A DNA stretch of 64,000 bases from the NCBI RefSeq assembly GCF_900104265.1, contig NZ_FNJJ01000006.1, positions 124,001 through 188,000 on the forward strand, written 5' to 3'. This document shows positions 25,682 to 35,814 of this stretch, in pieces (position 1 is the first letter of the stretch; the number at the start of each line of letters is the position of its first letter). The notes below the pieces were generated by a model that did no database searches, was not told where the DNA came from, and saw nothing but the letters and a program-made list of their open reading frames with translations. Source of the DNA: Ectopseudomonas guguanensis. Lineage in GTDB: Bacteria > Pseudomonadota > Gammaproteobacteria > Pseudomonadales > Pseudomonadaceae. Made by a program: the position numbers and the translations under genes.

Positions 25682-25698
25682 TGCTGCTTTGGAACGAC
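25682..25698. promoter_or_regulatory. putative regulon box upstream of pqqF
   Basis: TGCTGCTTTGGAACGAC, read forward, fits the degenerate box and lies 57-73 bp upstream of pqqF on the opposite strand. The LexA site of the divergent imuA lies 45 bp away. Confidence 0.4.
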
Positions 25699-25743
25699 AG
25701 GACGACGATCGGTGGCTTGACCAGCAACCGGGCAAACCAAATA

Positions 25744-25759
25744 CTGTATATATAGACAG
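25744..25759 (+). promoter_or_regulatory. LexA operator (SOS box) of imuA
   Basis: CTGTATATATAGACAG is an exact CTGT-N8-ACAG LexA site, centred about 29 bp before the imuA start. It predicts DNA-damage induction of the imuA-imuB-dnaE2 operon. Confidence 0.9.
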
Positions 25760-25779
25760 CATTTGGAGCTTTCACCGCC

Positions 25780-26397
25780 ATGTCTGCCGTGGTCGCCCTC
25801 GAGCACCTCTTCGACAGTCGCCGCCTCTGGCGTGCCCAGGACGTTGCCCGCGCGCCCAGTCGCCAAGCGACCGGGCATGCCGCGTTGGACGCCCTGCTGC
25901 CCGGCGGCGGCTGGCCCGACTCGGCGCTGAGCGAGCTGCTGGTGGCCGCTCCCGGTATCGGCGAACTGCGCCTGCTGTGGCCGACCCTGGCGCGGCTGAC
26001 CCAGGCCGGCGAGCGCGTGGTGCTCATCGCCCCGCCTCATCTGCCCTACCCCCAGGCCTGGTTGGCGGCGCAGGTCGATCTGCGCCAACTGAGCATCGTC
26101 CACGCTAAGGGCCGCGACACGCTGTGGGCAGCCGAGCAATGTCTGCGTTCGGGCAGTTGCGGCGCGGTGCTGTGCTGGCCGCAGCAGGCCGATGATCGCG
26201 CCCTGCGCCGCCTGCAGGTGGCGGCCGAGACCGGGCAGACCCTGGCCTTCGCCTACCGCCCATTGGGCGAGGCGATCAACCCGTCGCCGGCGGCCCTGCG
26301 CCTGGCCATCGAGGCCCGGCCGGCGCAGCTGCGCGTGCTCAAGTGCCGCGGCGGCCTGGCTCCGGCGCAGCCGCTGCCGGCCGCGGCCTGGTCCTGA
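25780..26397 (+). CDS. imuA: ImuA, translesion synthesis accessory protein
   Basis: A 205-residue RecA/SulA-like protein and the first gene of the SOS mutagenesis cassette. Motifs include ATGHAALDALLPGGGWP at the start of the RecA-like core, followed by the ERVVLIAPPHLPYP strand. It lacks a full Walker A. ImuA works with ImuB and the DnaE2 polymerase in damage-induced mutagenesis, probably by contacting RecA filaments. A perfect LexA box precedes it. The stop is one base before the imuB start, so the cassette is a tight operon. Confidence 0.92.
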   Translation: MSAVVALEHLFDSRRLWRAQDVARAPSRQATGHAALDALLPGGGWPDSALSELLVAAPGIGELRLLWPTLARLTQAGERVVLIAPPHLPYPQAWLAAQVDLRQLSIVHAKGRDTLWAAEQCLRSGSCGAVLCWPQQADDRALRRLQVAAETGQTLAFAYRPLGEAINPSPAALRLAIEARPAQLRVLKCRGGLAPAQPLPAAAWS

Positions 26398-26398
26398 G

Positions 26399-27820
26399 AT
26401 GAACCCGCTCTGGGCCTGCATCCTGCTGCCGCAGCTGGCGCTCGATGGCGTCATGCGTCAGCGCATCGAGCCGACCGAGCCGCTGGTGCTGCTCGGCGGC
26501 CCGCCGCAGCGGCGCGTGCTGCAGGCGGTCAACCCGGCGGCGCGGGCGCTGGGCCTCAAGCCCGGGCAGTTGCTCAGCGCAGCGCAGGCGCTGACCCGTG
26601 GCTTCGCCAGCGCCGACTATGACCTTGCCGCCATCGAACGCTGGCAGCAGTTTCTCGCTGCCTGGGCCTATGGTTTCAGCGCCCAGGTCAGCCTGCACTA
26701 CCCGCGCTGCCTGTTGCTGGAAGTGGGTTCCAGCCTCGGCCTGTTCGGCCCCTGGCCGCACTTCGAGGCACGCCTGCGCCGGGAGCTGGGCGAGCTGGGT
26801 TTCCAGCAGCGCATCACCCTGGCGCCCAATCCGGTCGCCGCGCGCGTGCTGGCCAACGTCCACGACGGCCTGGCAATCGGCGACGCGGCCGAACTGCGCG
26901 CCGCGCTCGAGCCCCTGCCTGTCGACCGTATCGGCCTGCCCCGCGAGACCGCCTCGGCCCTCGCCCGCATGGGCCTGCGCAGCCTGCAGCAGTTGCTCGC
27001 CCTGCCGCGTGACGGCCTGGCGCGGCGCTTTCCGGCCGAGCTGCTGCGCCACCTCGACAGCCTGCTCGGCGAACGGGCGCTGGCCCTGGAGTTCTACCGC
27101 CCGCCGGATCGCTTCGATGCGCGTATCGAGCTCAACTTCGAGGTCGAGTCGCACCAGGCGCTGCTGTTTCCGCTGCGCCGCCTGACCGCCGATCTGGCCG
27201 CCTACCTGGCCGGACGCGACAGCGGCGTGCAGCGCTTCACCCTGCATCTAGAGCACCGCAATCGCCCGGCCAGCCAACTCGTGGTGGGTCTGCTCAGCGC
27301 CGAGCGCGATCCGGCCATGCTGCTGGAGCTGACCCGCGGCCGCCTGGAGCAGCTGCAACTGCCGGCGCCGGTGCTGGCGCTGCGCCTGGAGGCCCGCGAG
27401 CTACCCGCTTTCGCTCCGCAGCACCGTCAGCTGTTCGACGAGCGACCGCAGCAGTCGCTGCCCTGGGAGCAACTGCGCGAACGCCTACGTGCGCGCCTCG
27501 GCGACGAGGCGGTACAGGGCCTTGGCGTCCGCGCCGATCATCGCCCGGAGCAGAGCTGGCAGGCCGAAAGCGACCGGCGCACGCCGCCGCTGCCCAGCGT
27601 CGGGCCGCGTCCCGCCTGGCTGCTGGGCGAACCGCAGCCGCTGGCCGAGGCCGGCCTGCTGATCCTCGCCGGGCCCGAGCGCATCGAATCGGGCTGGTGG
27701 GACGGCGGCGACCTGCGCCGCGACTATTACCTGGTGCAAACCCGCAGCGGCCAGCGCGCCTGGGCCTTTCGCCCGGTCGGCGGCAGAGGGCCGCTGCAGT
27801 TGCATGGCTGGTTCGCATGA
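26399..27820 (+). CDS. imuB: ImuB, Y-family polymerase-like protein
   Basis: A 473-residue Y-family polymerase homologue that in this class lacks the catalytic acidic residues and serves as the hub linking the beta clamp, ImuA and DnaE2. The sequence starts [13 protein letters not shown], where active polymerases have FxDxDxFFA, consistent with a non-catalytic core. Helix-hairpin-helix and little-finger regions follow ([26 protein letters not shown], split around 185-205). The start is ATG 26399. The stop overlaps the dnaE2 ATG by four bases. Confidence 0.93.
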   Translation: MNPLWACILLPQLALDGVMRQRIEPTEPLVLLGGPPQRRVLQAVNPAARALGLKPGQLLSAAQALTRGFASADYDLAAIERWQQFLAAWAYGFSAQVSLHYPRCLLLEVGSSLGLFGPWPHFEARLRRELGELGFQQRITLAPNPVAARVLANVHDGLAIGDAAELRAALEPLPVDRIGLPRETASALARMGLRSLQQLLALPRDGLARRFPAELLRHLDSLLGERALALEFYRPPDRFDARIELNFEVESHQALLFPLRRLTADLAAYLAGRDSGVQRFTLHLEHRNRPASQLVVGLLSAERDPAMLLELTRGRLEQLQLPAPVLALRLEARELPAFAPQHRQLFDERPQQSLPWEQLRERLRARLGDEAVQGLGVRADHRPEQSWQAESDRRTPPLPSVGPRPAWLLGEPQPLAEAGLLILAGPERIESGWWDGGDLRRDYYLVQTRSGQRAWAFRPVGGRGPLQLHGWFA

Positions 27821-30800
27821 CGCCCGACTACGCCGAGCTGCACTGCCTGTCCAATTTCAGCTTTCAACGAGGAGCCTCCAGCGCCCGCGAGCTGTTCGAG
27901 CGCGCCGCGCGCCTCGGCTACCGGGCCCTGGCGATCACCGACGAATGCACGCTCGCCGGCATCGTGCGCGCCTGGCAGGCGGCCAGGGAGACCGGCCTGG
28001 CGCTGATCGTCGGCAGCGAGATGCCCATCGAAGGCGGCCCCAAGCTGGTGCTGCTGGCCGAGGATCTGGCCGGCTACCAGGCGCTGTGCCGGCTGATCAC
28101 CGTCGCCCGGCGCCGCGCCGAGAAGGGTCGCTACCGCCTGCTGCGCGAGGACTTCGACACGCCGCTGGCCGGCCTGCTGGCGATCTGGCTGGCCGAACCG
28201 CAGGCCAGCGACAGCGAGGGCAGCTGGTTGCGCCAGCGTTTTGCCGACCGCCTGTGGCTGGGCATCGAACTGCACCGCGGCGCCGACGATGCCGCCCGCC
28301 TGCGCCAGTTGCAGGCCCTGGCCGCGAGCTTGGGCATTCCCGCCCTGGCCTGCGGCGACGTGCATATGCACGCCCGCGGCCGCCGCGCCCTGCAGGACTG
28401 CATGACCGCCATCCGCCAGCACCTGCCGGTGGCCGAAGCAGGCGCCTGGCTGTTTCCCAACGGCGAGCGCCACCTGCGCCGCCGCGAGGAACTGGCCGAG
28501 CTGTATCCGCAGGAATTGCTCGACGAGACGCTACGAGTCGCCGAGCGCTGCCACTTCGAGCTCGACCAGCTGAAATATCAATACCCGCACGAGCTGGTGC
28601 CGGCCGGCCACAATGCCGCCTCCTGGTTGCGTCACCGGGTCGAACAAGGCCTGCGCTGGCGCTGGCCGGATGGCGCCAGCGCCAAGGTGCGGGCGCAGGT
28701 CGAGCATGAGCTGCAGCTGATCACTGAGCTGGAGTACGAGAGCTATTTTCTCACCGTGCACGACATCGTCCGCTGGGCCCGCGAGCAGCACATCCTCTGC
28801 CAGGGCCGTGGCTCGGCGGCCAACTCGACCGTGTGCTTCGTTCTCGGCATCACCGAACTGAACCCGGACAATTCGGGCAGCCGTCTGCTGTTCGAGCGCT
28901 TTCTCTCGCGCGAGCGCAACGAGCCGCCGGATATCGACGTCGACTTCGAGCACGAACGCCGCGAGGAAGTCATCCAGTACGTGTTTCGCCGCTATGGCCG
29001 CCAGCGCGCGGCGCTCACAGCAGTGGCCAGCACCTACCACGGCGCCGGCGCACTGCGCGACGTGGCCAAGGCGCTCGGCCTGCCGCCCGACCAGGTTGGC
29101 GCCCTGGCCGACTGCTGCGGACGCTGGAGCGACCGCATACCGGACGCCGAGCGCCTGCGCGAGGCCGGCTTCGACCCGGACAGCCCGTCGCTGCACCGCA
29201 TCCTGACCCTGGCTGGCGAGCTGATCGGCTTTCCCCGTCACCTGTCGCAGCACCCGGGCGGCTTCGTCATCTCCGAACACCCGCTGCAGACCCTGGTGCC
29301 GGTGGAGAACGCCAGCATGGCCGAGCGCACCGTGATTCAGTGGGACAAGGACGACCTTGACCTGGTCGGCCTGCTCAAGGTCGATATCCTCGCCCTCGGC
29401 ATGCTCAGCGCGCTGCGCCGCTGCTTCGCCCTGATCGAGCGCTACCGCGGCACGCGCTGGACCCTGGCCAGCCTGCCGCAGGAGGATGCGGCGACCTACG
29501 CCATGATCAGCCGCGCCGACACCGTCGGCGTGTTCCAGATCGAGTCGCGCGCGCAGATGGCCATGCTGCCGCGCCTGCGCCCAAAGACCTTCTACGACCT
29601 GGTGATCCAGGTGGCCATCGTCCGCCCCGGGCCGATCCAGGGCGACATGGTTCATCCCTATCTGCGCCGGCGCAACGACGAGGAGCCGGTGGAATATCCT
29701 TCAGACGAATTACGACCGGTGTTCGCACGCACCCTCGGCGTGCCGCTGTTTCAGGAGCAGGTGATGGAGCTGGCCATGGTCGCCGCCGATTACAGCCCCG
29801 GCGAGGCCGACGAACTGCGTCGCTCGATGGCCGCCTGGAAGCGCCACGGCGGGCTGGAGCCGCATCGCCAGCGGCTGACCTCGCGCATGCTGGAAAAAGG
29901 CTACACGGCGGAATTCACCGCGCGCATCTTCCGCCAGATCGAGGGCTTCGGCAGCTACGGCTTCCCCGAATCCCACGCCGCCAGCTTCGCCCTGCTCACC
30001 TACGCCAGCTGCTGGCTGAAATGCCACGAGCCGGCCGCCTACGCCTGCGCCCTGGTCAACAGCTGGCCGATGGGCTTCTACAGCCCCGACCAGGTGCTGC
30101 AGGACGCCCGCCGCCACGGCATCGAGGTGCGCCCGGTGGACGTACGCCACAGCGCCTGGGACTGCAGCCTGGAGCCAAGTGGCGGCGAGCAGCCGGCAAT
30201 CCGCCTGGGGCTGCGCCTGCTGCGCGGCTTTCGCGAGGAGGATGCCCTGCGCATCGAGGCGGCGCGGCAGACGGCACCCTTCACTGATGTGGCCGACCTG
30301 TGCCGCCGCGCCGCCCTGGATGCCCGCGCCCGTGAATGCCTGGCGGACGCTGGCGCCCTGGGCGGCCTGGCTGGCGACCGTTACCGCGCCCGCTGGGCGG
30401 TGGCCGGGGTGGAACCGCAGCTGCCGCTGTTCGCCGGCCATTCCAGCCGTGAAGAACCCGTGGCGCTGCCACGGCCCACGGTCGGCGAAGACCTGCTGAC
30501 GGATTACGCCACCTTCGGCACCACACTCGGCCCGCACCCGCTGGCGCTGCTGCGGCAGCGGCTGAAGGCCAAACGCTGCCGCAGCTCGCGCGAACTGGGC
30601 GCGGTCGAGCACGGCCGCCCGGTCAGCGTCGCCGGCCTGGTGATCGGCCGCCAGCGCCCGCAGACCGCCAGCGGGGTGATCTTCGTCACCCTGGAAGACG
30701 AGTTCGGCATGATCAACGTGGTGGTCTGGCATGACCTGGCCGAGCGCCAGCGCCGGGTACTGCTGCAATCACGCCTGCTGCGCATCGACGGCCACCTGGA

Positions 30801-30897
30801 AAGCGCCGACGGCGTGCGCCACGTCATCGCCGGGCGCCTGGTCGACCTGAGCTCGCTGCTGACCGGGCTCGACGTGAAGAGCCGGGATTTTCACTGA
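27817..30897 (+). CDS. dnaE2: DnaE2, error-prone DNA polymerase III alpha-like subunit
   Basis: A 1026-residue C-family polymerase. The N-terminal PHP domain opens [18 protein letters not shown] and contains ALAITDE. The palm carries the catalytic acids in [16 protein letters not shown] (about residues 369-384), and GRGSAANS is nearby. An OB domain lies near the C-terminus ([18 protein letters not shown]). It is shorter than replicative DnaE, as usual for DnaE2. With ImuA and ImuB it performs mutagenic lesion bypass under SOS control. The start codon overlaps imuB, showing translational coupling. Confidence 0.95.
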   Translation: MTPDYAELHCLSNFSFQRGASSARELFERAARLGYRALAITDECTLAGIVRAWQAARETGLALIVGSEMPIEGGPKLVLLAEDLAGYQALCRLITVARRRAEKGRYRLLREDFDTPLAGLLAIWLAEPQASDSEGSWLRQRFADRLWLGIELHRGADDAARLRQLQALAASLGIPALACGDVHMHARGRRALQDCMTAIRQHLPVAEAGAWLFPNGERHLRRREELAELYPQELLDETLRVAERCHFELDQLKYQYPHELVPAGHNAASWLRHRVEQGLRWRWPDGASAKVRAQVEHELQLITELEYESYFLTVHDIVRWAREQHILCQGRGSAANSTVCFVLGITELNPDNSGSRLLFERFLSRERNEPPDIDVDFEHERREEVIQYVFRRYGRQRAALTAVASTYHGAGALRDVAKALGLPPDQVGALADCCGRWSDRIPDAERLREAGFDPDSPSLHRILTLAGELIGFPRHLSQHPGGFVISEHPLQTLVPVENASMAERTVIQWDKDDLDLVGLLKVDILALGMLSALRRCFALIERYRGTRWTLASLPQEDAATYAMISRADTVGVFQIESRAQMAMLPRLRPKTFYDLVIQVAIVRPGPIQGDMVHPYLRRRNDEEPVEYPSDELRPVFARTLGVPLFQEQVMELAMVAADYSPGEADELRRSMAAWKRHGGLEPHRQRLTSRMLEKGYTAEFTARIFRQIEGFGSYGFPESHAASFALLTYASCWLKCHEPAAYACALVNSWPMGFYSPDQVLQDARRHGIEVRPVDVRHSAWDCSLEPSGGEQPAIRLGLRLLRGFREEDALRIEAARQTAPFTDVADLCRRAALDARARECLADAGALGGLAGDRYRARWAVAGVEPQLPLFAGHSSREEPVALPRPTVGEDLLTDYATFGTTLGPHPLALLRQRLKAKRCRSSRELGAVEHGRPVSVAGLVIGRQRPQTASGVIFVTLEDEFGMINVVVWHDLAERQRRVLLQSRLLRIDGHLESADGVRHVIAGRLVDLSSLLTGLDVKSRDFH

Positions 30898-31001
30898 CCC
30901 AGGCCAGCCGGCATTCTTGATAGACTATCGGCCCTTTTTGTCGCCAACGCCTGCAGACCAGCCTGTCGGTGCTCGGGACAACGCCACTCAGCCGAACGTC
31001 T

Positions 31002-31997
31002 ATGCAACCAGAGAACACCACCCGCCCCGCCCTGTCCCGCCGCTTTTCCGTCGCGCCGATGATGGATTGGACCGATCGCCACTGCCGCTTCTTCCTGCGT
31101 CAGCTGTCGCGTCACGCCCTGCTCTATACCGAGATGGTCACCACCGGCGCGCTGATCCATGGCGATCGCGAGCGTTTCCTGCGTTACAGCGAGTGCGAAC
31201 ACCCCATCGCCCTGCAGTTGGGCGGCAGCAACCCGCAGGACCTGGCCGCCTGCGCGAAGATGGCCGAAGCACATGGCTACGACGAGGTGAACCTGAACGT
31301 CGGCTGCCCCAGCGACCGGGTGCAGAACAATATGATCGGTGCCTGCCTGATGGGCCATCCGGCGCTGGTGGCCGACTGCGTCAAGGCCATGCAGGACGCC
31401 GTGAACATCCCGGTGACGGTCAAGCATCGCATCGGCATCAATGGCCGCGACAGCTACGCCGAGCTGTGCGACTTCGTCGGCCAGGTGCGCGAGGCCGGCT
31501 GCCGCAGCTTCACCGTGCATGCCCGCATCGCCATCCTCGAGGGCCTGTCACCGAAGGAAAACCGCGAGATTCCGCCGCTGCGCTACGACGTTGCCGCGCA
31601 GCTCAAGCAGGACTTCCCCGACCTGGAAATCATCCTCAATGGCGGCATCAAGACGCTGGAAGAATGCGAGCAGCACCTGCAGACCTTCGATGGCGTGATG
31701 CTCGGCCGCGAGGCCTATCACAACCCCTACCTGCTGGCGCAGGTGGACAGCCGTCTGTTCGGCGCCGCGCACGCCGGCATCACCCGCATGGACGCCCTGC
31801 TCGCCCTGAAACCCTACGTCGAGCAGCACCTGCGCGAGGGCGGCACCCTGCATCACGTCAGCCGCCATGTGCTCGGCCTGGCCCAGGGCTTCCCCGGAGC
31901 GCGGCGCTTCCGCCAGCTGCTGTCGGTGGACATTCACAAGGTGCAGGACCCGCTGGGACTGCTCGACCAGGCCGCCGAACTGCTGCGCGGGCATTAA
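31002..31997 (+). CDS. dusA: tRNA-dihydrouridine(20/20a) synthase DusA
   Basis: A 331-residue FMN-dependent TIM-barrel enzyme that reduces uridine 20/20a in the tRNA D-loop. It shows SVAPMMDWTDRHCR (about 15-28), the catalytic-cysteine loop NLNVGCPSDRVQ (around 97-108), VKHRIGI and ILNGGIKT for the phosphate-binding end. I start at ATG 31002; an upstream ATG at 30969 would add 11 residues without support. It converges with the small regulator gene at 31994, overlapping it by four bases. In P. aeruginosa dusA also lies near tal. Confidence 0.93.
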   Translation: MQPENTTRPALSRRFSVAPMMDWTDRHCRFFLRQLSRHALLYTEMVTTGALIHGDRERFLRYSECEHPIALQLGGSNPQDLAACAKMAEAHGYDEVNLNVGCPSDRVQNNMIGACLMGHPALVADCVKAMQDAVNIPVTVKHRIGINGRDSYAELCDFVGQVREAGCRSFTVHARIAILEGLSPKENREIPPLRYDVAAQLKQDFPDLEIILNGGIKTLEECEQHLQTFDGVMLGREAYHNPYLLAQVDSRLFGAAHAGITRMDALLALKPYVEQHLREGGTLHHVSRHVLGLAQGFPGARRFRQLLSVDIHKVQDPLGLLDQAAELLRGH

Positions 31998-32293
31998 TCG
32001 GGCGCACTGAGGCGATAACGGCTGCGCCCGGTGGCCTGTACCAGGCCGTTCTCCTCCATGCGGCGCAACACCTGTCGTACGCTGACCAGCGAAAGCGGCT
32101 CGCCGGCCTCGCTCAGTTGCCGGTGTAGCTCGCGCGCCGATATGCCCTGTTCGTCATTGGCGCTGTACAACGCCTCCACCACCTTGAGCCGCGGCATGCT
32201 GAAGCGCAGCCCGGCAGCCTGCAGCCATTCACGACACTGGCGTGTATCCGGTCCTGCGGAAACTGAACGAGAAGGCTGGGTTTGGGTCGACAT
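31994..32293 (-). CDS. small winged-helix, Fur-N-like regulator
   Basis: A 99-residue protein that looks like the DNA-binding half of a Fur-family repressor on its own: residues about 25-90 (FSMPRLKVVEALY, ISARELHRQLSEAGEPLSLVSVRQVLRRMEENGLV in two parts) form a winged helix, followed by a short wing ending in RYRLSAPD. The metal-binding dimerisation domain is absent, so it cannot sense metal as Fur or Zur do. The ATG at 32293 follows AAGGAG; a longer reading upstream has no support. Its targets are unknown. It lies divergent to tal across a gap of about 195 bases. Confidence 0.75.
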   Translation of the reverse strand: MSTQTQPSRSVSAGPDTRQCREWLQAAGLRFSMPRLKVVEALYSANDEQGISARELHRQLSEAGEPLSLVSVRQVLRRMEENGLVQATGRSRYRLSAPD

Positions 32294-32488
32294 ACTGGGC
32301 TCCTTGGCGGCTCGTCTACAGTCGGACTCCACCGACTTCGATGCGTTCTGACGCACCGTCATGGATAGAGACGAACGAACCGACGAAAACCACAGCCCCA
32401 AAAAGGTAAATTTTGTCAGTGACCCGCCCGTTGAGCGCCCGCGGCGCCTCGGGTAAGGTCATGCCATCTGCAACGACAAGGCCTCGTC

Positions 32489-33415
32489 ATGACCTCCAAG
32501 CTGGAACAACTCAAGCAGTTCACCACCGTAGTCGCCGACACCGGCGACCTCGACGCCATCGCCCGCCTGCAACCGGTGGATGCCACCACCAACCCCTCGC
32601 TGCTGCTCAAGGCCGCCGCCCTGCCCCGCTACGCCGACCTGCTGAACCAGGCGGTGAGCGCCGGCCAGGGTGACCTGGGCCTGGCCTGCGACCAGTTTGC
32701 GGTGGCCGTCGGCCAGGAGATTCTCAAGGTGATCCCGGGGCGGATTTCCACCGAGGTCGATGCGCGTCTGTCATTCGACACCGACGCCACCCTGCGCCGC
32801 GCCGAGCGCCTGATCGGTCTGTATGAAAAGGCCGGCATCGGCCGCGACCGCGTGCTGATCAAGATCGCCTCGACCTGGGAAGGCATCCGCGCCGCCGAGC
32901 AACTGGAAAAAGCCGGGGTGCAGACCAACCTGACCCTGCTGTTCGCCTTCGCCCAGGCCCAGGCCTGCGCCGATGCCGGGGTGTTCCTCATCTCGCCGTT
33001 CGTCGGGCGCATCTACGACTGGTACAAGAAGGCCGAGGGCCGCGATTTCGCGGGCAGCGAAGACCCCGGGGTGCAGTCGGTCACGCGCATCTACGACTAC
33101 TACAAGGCCAACGGCTACGACACCGTGGTTATGGGCGCGAGCTTCCGCAACCTCGGTCAGATCGAGGCGCTGGCCGGCTGCGACCGCCTGACCATCAGCC
33201 CCGAGCTGCTGCAGAAACTGGCCGAGGACGATGGCCAACTGAGCCGTCAGCTACAGCCCGGCGCAACCGGCGAACCTCGCCAGAGCCTCGACGAAGGTGC
33301 CTTCCGCTGGGCCCTGAATGAGGACGCCATGGCCACCGAGAAACTGGCCGAGGGCATTCGCCTGTTCGCCCGCGATCAGGAAGCGCTCGAAGCCCTGCTG
33401 GCCGCCAAGGCCTGA
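32489..33415 (+). CDS. tal: transaldolase
   Basis: A 308-residue class I aldolase of the non-oxidative pentose phosphate pathway. The motif [13 protein letters not shown] opens the barrel. The Schiff-base lysine is in the strand [12 protein letters not shown] (about 130-141), and [13 protein letters not shown] and ASFRNLGQI mark later strands. The length is usual for the TalB type. It ends at a strong terminator and so is probably transcribed alone. Confidence 0.96.
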   Translation: MTSKLEQLKQFTTVVADTGDLDAIARLQPVDATTNPSLLLKAAALPRYADLLNQAVSAGQGDLGLACDQFAVAVGQEILKVIPGRISTEVDARLSFDTDATLRRAERLIGLYEKAGIGRDRVLIKIASTWEGIRAAEQLEKAGVQTNLTLLFAFAQAQACADAGVFLISPFVGRIYDWYKKAEGRDFAGSEDPGVQSVTRIYDYYKANGYDTVVMGASFRNLGQIEALAGCDRLTISPELLQKLAEDDGQLSRQLQPGATGEPRQSLDEGAFRWALNEDAMATEKLAEGIRLFARDQEALEALLAAKA

Positions 33416-33419
33416 ACCC

Positions 33420-33451
33420 AAAAGGGGCGCCAGCCAAGCTGACGCCCCTTT
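33420..33451 (+). terminator. terminator of tal
   Basis: AAAGGGGCG and CGCCCCTTT pair around a 13-base loop, five bases after the tal stop. Confidence 0.85.
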
Positions 33452-33474
33452 CGAATACGACGAGATAAATAAGT

Positions 33475-33540
33475 AGGGTGCGCCCTTGCGCACCTGAGGC
33501 TTTCTTTGAATCAGTCGGTGCGCACAGCGCGCCCTACGGA
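33475..33540. repeat. two degenerate REP-like units
   Basis: TAGGGTGCGCCCTTGCGCACC and an inverted GGTGCGCACAGCGCGCCCTA stand between the tal terminator and the rssC stop. Confidence 0.7.
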
Positions 33541-33558
33541 AATAACAACGGCGGCAGG

Positions 33559-34053
33559 TCAGTGCCGCTCGAGCGCGCTGACCAGATCGTGGAACGCCTC
33601 GCGGTTGGAGTCGTTGAGCCCCATCAGGATGCGGTGCGCTTCCAGCACCTTGGCCTTGACCACTTCTTCGGACTGGTCCTGCGACGGCAGATCGTCCAGG
33701 CATTCCGGACACGGAATCGGCCGATCAACGATATTGAACACCTGATCGAACCCCATGGACTCCAGCAGGCGGGTGATGTCGTCATGAGTGGTGACAACGG
33801 TCGGCAACAGACCCACCTTCTGCCGCGACAGGATGGACAATTTCGCCAGCAAACCGAGCGTGGTGCTGTCGATACTGCGAGTCTCGGTCAGGTCAATGAC
33901 GATCGCCGAAAAATTCAGCGCGGTGAAAATCTTTTCAATCGTGGCATCCAGTGCTGAACACAGCGTCAGACGGACTTCACCGACGAACTTGAGGACGAAG
34001 GTGCCATCCTGCTCGGCGAATTGGATACGACCGGGGCTTATCCCAGGATTCAT
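33559..34053 (-). CDS. rssC: STAS-domain anti-sigma-factor antagonist, RssC type
   Basis: A 164-residue protein. The STAS domain spans about 8-115 with the conserved phospho-acceptor Ser63 in SIDSTTLGLLAKL; the C-terminal 45 residues contain CPEC and a helical tail. It partners the PP2C-type phosphatase regulator encoded just upstream (4-bp overlap), which would dephosphorylate that serine. In P. aeruginosa the equivalent pair next to tal is linked to control of RpoS. The rssB/rssC naming is from gene order and recall; HsbA-type is an alternative label. Confidence 0.8.
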   Translation of the reverse strand: MNPGISPGRIQFAEQDGTFVLKFVGEVRLTLCSALDATIEKIFTALNFSAIVIDLTETRSIDSTTLGLLAKLSILSRQKVGLLPTVVTTHDDITRLLESMGFDQVFNIVDRPIPCPECLDDLPSQDQSEEVVKAKVLEAHRILMGLNDSNREAFHDLVSALERH

Positions 34054-35234
34054 GCAAGGTTCCTGCTCAACACCAGCAAGGCGATATCATCCGGCATCTC
34101 GCCCAGATTGGCCAGACCGAGAACTTGACGCAAACCGCTCAAGGTTCCGCCAGCCTGACTAACCAGTTGTGGCAACGCCAATTCCTTCTCTTTCAGCGTG
34201 TCGCCCGGCAACAGGTCGAGAATGCCGTCCGAAAGCAGGGTCAGGCTGAAAGACTCCGGCAGCTCCATCACCAGGTCGCCATATTCGGCCTCTGCGAACA
34301 GGCCGACCGGCAGCCCACGCCCCTCCAGGTAACGCGCCTGGCCGTTCTCGAACAGCACCGGAAGCGGGAGATGCCCGCCGATGCTGTAGGTGAGCTGGCC
34401 GCTCTGCTCGTCGATCACCCCACCGAGCATGGTCACGTGCTTGCCCAGCTTGCAGTTGATCAGGCCGCGGTTGATGTGACCGAGCACATCGGAGGGTTTG
34501 AACTCGGGCAGCGTGCCGCCACGCCGCCACTCGTAGAGCAGGCGCGTGGTCATGAACTTGAGCAGCACGGTGACGAATGCCGAGGACGCGCCATGACCGG
34601 AAACGTCGGCCAGATAGAAGGCGATGCGCCGCTCGTCGATACGGAAGTAATCGACGAAATCACCGGACAGGTACAGCGACGGAATGATCTGGTGAGCGAA
34701 GGTCAGGCCATCGACCTGCCAGGGCGTCACCGGCAGCATGTTCATCTGCACCTGGCGGCCGGCGTTCTGATCTTCCTGCAGCAGGTGCAGGCTGGCCTGC
34801 AGCTCGCGGTTGGTCGCCTCCAGCTTCTCGCGATAGCGCTGGTTCTCGACGCGCAGGCGGGAACGATCCAGCGCGCGGCGCACCGAGTGCTCCAGCACGG
34901 CGAGGTCTTCGAGGGGTTTGATCAGGTAGTCGGCAGCGCCCAGACGCAGGGCCTCGACGGCATCGTTCATCACGCCGGCACCGGAAACCACGATCACCGG
35001 GACTTCCACGCCGAGCGCGTTGATGCGTCGAATCAGTTCGAGACCATCGACCTGCGGCATGCGCAGGTCACAGATCATCAGGTCGGGGCCTTCCTGCTGG
35101 AACACTTCCAGCCCCTGCAAACCGTTGTTGGCCTGCAACACCTTGAAGCCGCTGTCCTCGAGGTAGGCCGCGAGGCTTGCACGTACGACATCGTCGTCGT
35201 CGATGATCAGCAGAGTGGCACTGGTTTTGTGCAT
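34050..35234 (-). CDS. rssB: response regulator with PP2C-type phosphatase output, RssB type
   Basis: A 394-residue protein. The receiver domain (about 7-122) has acidic residues in LIIDDDD and phospho-acceptor D56 in MICDLRMP. A coiled linker (about 130-165) leads to an SpoIIE/PP2C-like domain (about 185-390) with DFVDYFRIDE, ADVSGHGASSAF and LLSDGILDLL supplying the metal-binding aspartates. It likely responds to phosphorylation by dephosphorylating the STAS protein RssC, which overlaps it. I start at ATG 35234; the ten residues before it lack a ribosome site. Pseudomonas RssB proteins of this build act on RpoS. Confidence 0.83.
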   Translation of the reverse strand: MHKTSATLLIIDDDDVVRASLAAYLEDSGFKVLQANNGLQGLEVFQQEGPDLMICDLRMPQVDGLELIRRINALGVEVPVIVVSGAGVMNDAVEALRLGAADYLIKPLEDLAVLEHSVRRALDRSRLRVENQRYREKLEATNRELQASLHLLQEDQNAGRQVQMNMLPVTPWQVDGLTFAHQIIPSLYLSGDFVDYFRIDERRIAFYLADVSGHGASSAFVTVLLKFMTTRLLYEWRRGGTLPEFKPSDVLGHINRGLINCKLGKHVTMLGGVIDEQSGQLTYSIGGHLPLPVLFENGQARYLEGRGLPVGLFAEAEYGDLVMELPESFSLTLLSDGILDLLPGDTLKEKELALPQLVSQAGGTLSGLRQVLGLANLGEMPDDIALLVLSRNLA

Positions 35235-35447
35235 GGGGTATCCAGGCAAACTGCGCCAGGGCAATTGGAGTCACTGCCCGTAGCGCGGCGCCGCATCATT
35301 GGCGCCAGGGCGATTTCAAGGGGCAGACGGTACTCCCATCTGCCGGCCGATTCAAGCCGGGACCGGTCGTCGTTCGGCGGCTTTACAGGTCAAATCGGCG
35401 GGGGTTATAAGAGCCGCGGAAGAGCTCATAAGAAGAGGACAGGGTCC

Positions 35448-35747
35448 ATGAGTCAGAATGATCGAGCCTACAGCGAGAAACGCGACTACATCCGCATGCG
35501 ACTGGAAGCAGCAGTCGTCCTCCATCATGCTGGCCGGGAAATCCCTGCACTGTGCCTGGATCTCTCCAGTACCGGCATGCAGATCGAGGCCGAAGTCGCC
35601 CTGAGCATGGGTGACAAGGTCAAGGTCCACATCCCCTCCGAACACAGCGAACTGGCCGGTCTCGATGCCCAGGCCGAGGTGGTCCGGATAAGTGACCTGG
35701 GCGATGGCCGGCAGTCGCTCGGGCTGGCGATCATCTCCATGAGCTGA
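35448..35747 (+). CDS. PilZ-domain protein, probable c-di-GMP binder
   Basis: A 99-residue single-domain PilZ protein. The first c-di-GMP motif RxxxR is partly present as EKRDYIRMRL, and the second D/NxSxxG appears as DLSSTGMQIE. The short length leaves no output domain, so it would act by protein contact. The ATG at 35448 was chosen for position at the domain start; AAGAGGACAGGG lies just upstream. It stands divergent to rssB and ends at a terminator. Confidence 0.85.
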   Translation: MSQNDRAYSEKRDYIRMRLEAAVVLHHAGREIPALCLDLSSTGMQIEAEVALSMGDKVKVHIPSEHSELAGLDAQAEVVRISDLGDGRQSLGLAIISMS

Positions 35748-35761
35748 AATCTGCTTTTACG

Positions 35762-35790
35762 AAAAAGGCGGCCTGTGGGCCGCCTTTTTC
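35762..35790 (+). terminator. bidirectional terminator between PilZ gene and mlaA
   Basis: AAAAAGGCGGCC-TGTG-GGCCGCCTTTTT forms a 12-bp stem with T-runs on both strands, so it can end both convergent genes. Confidence 0.9.
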
Positions 35791-35814
35791 GTCTCTACAG
35801 ACTGCTTCCGATGC

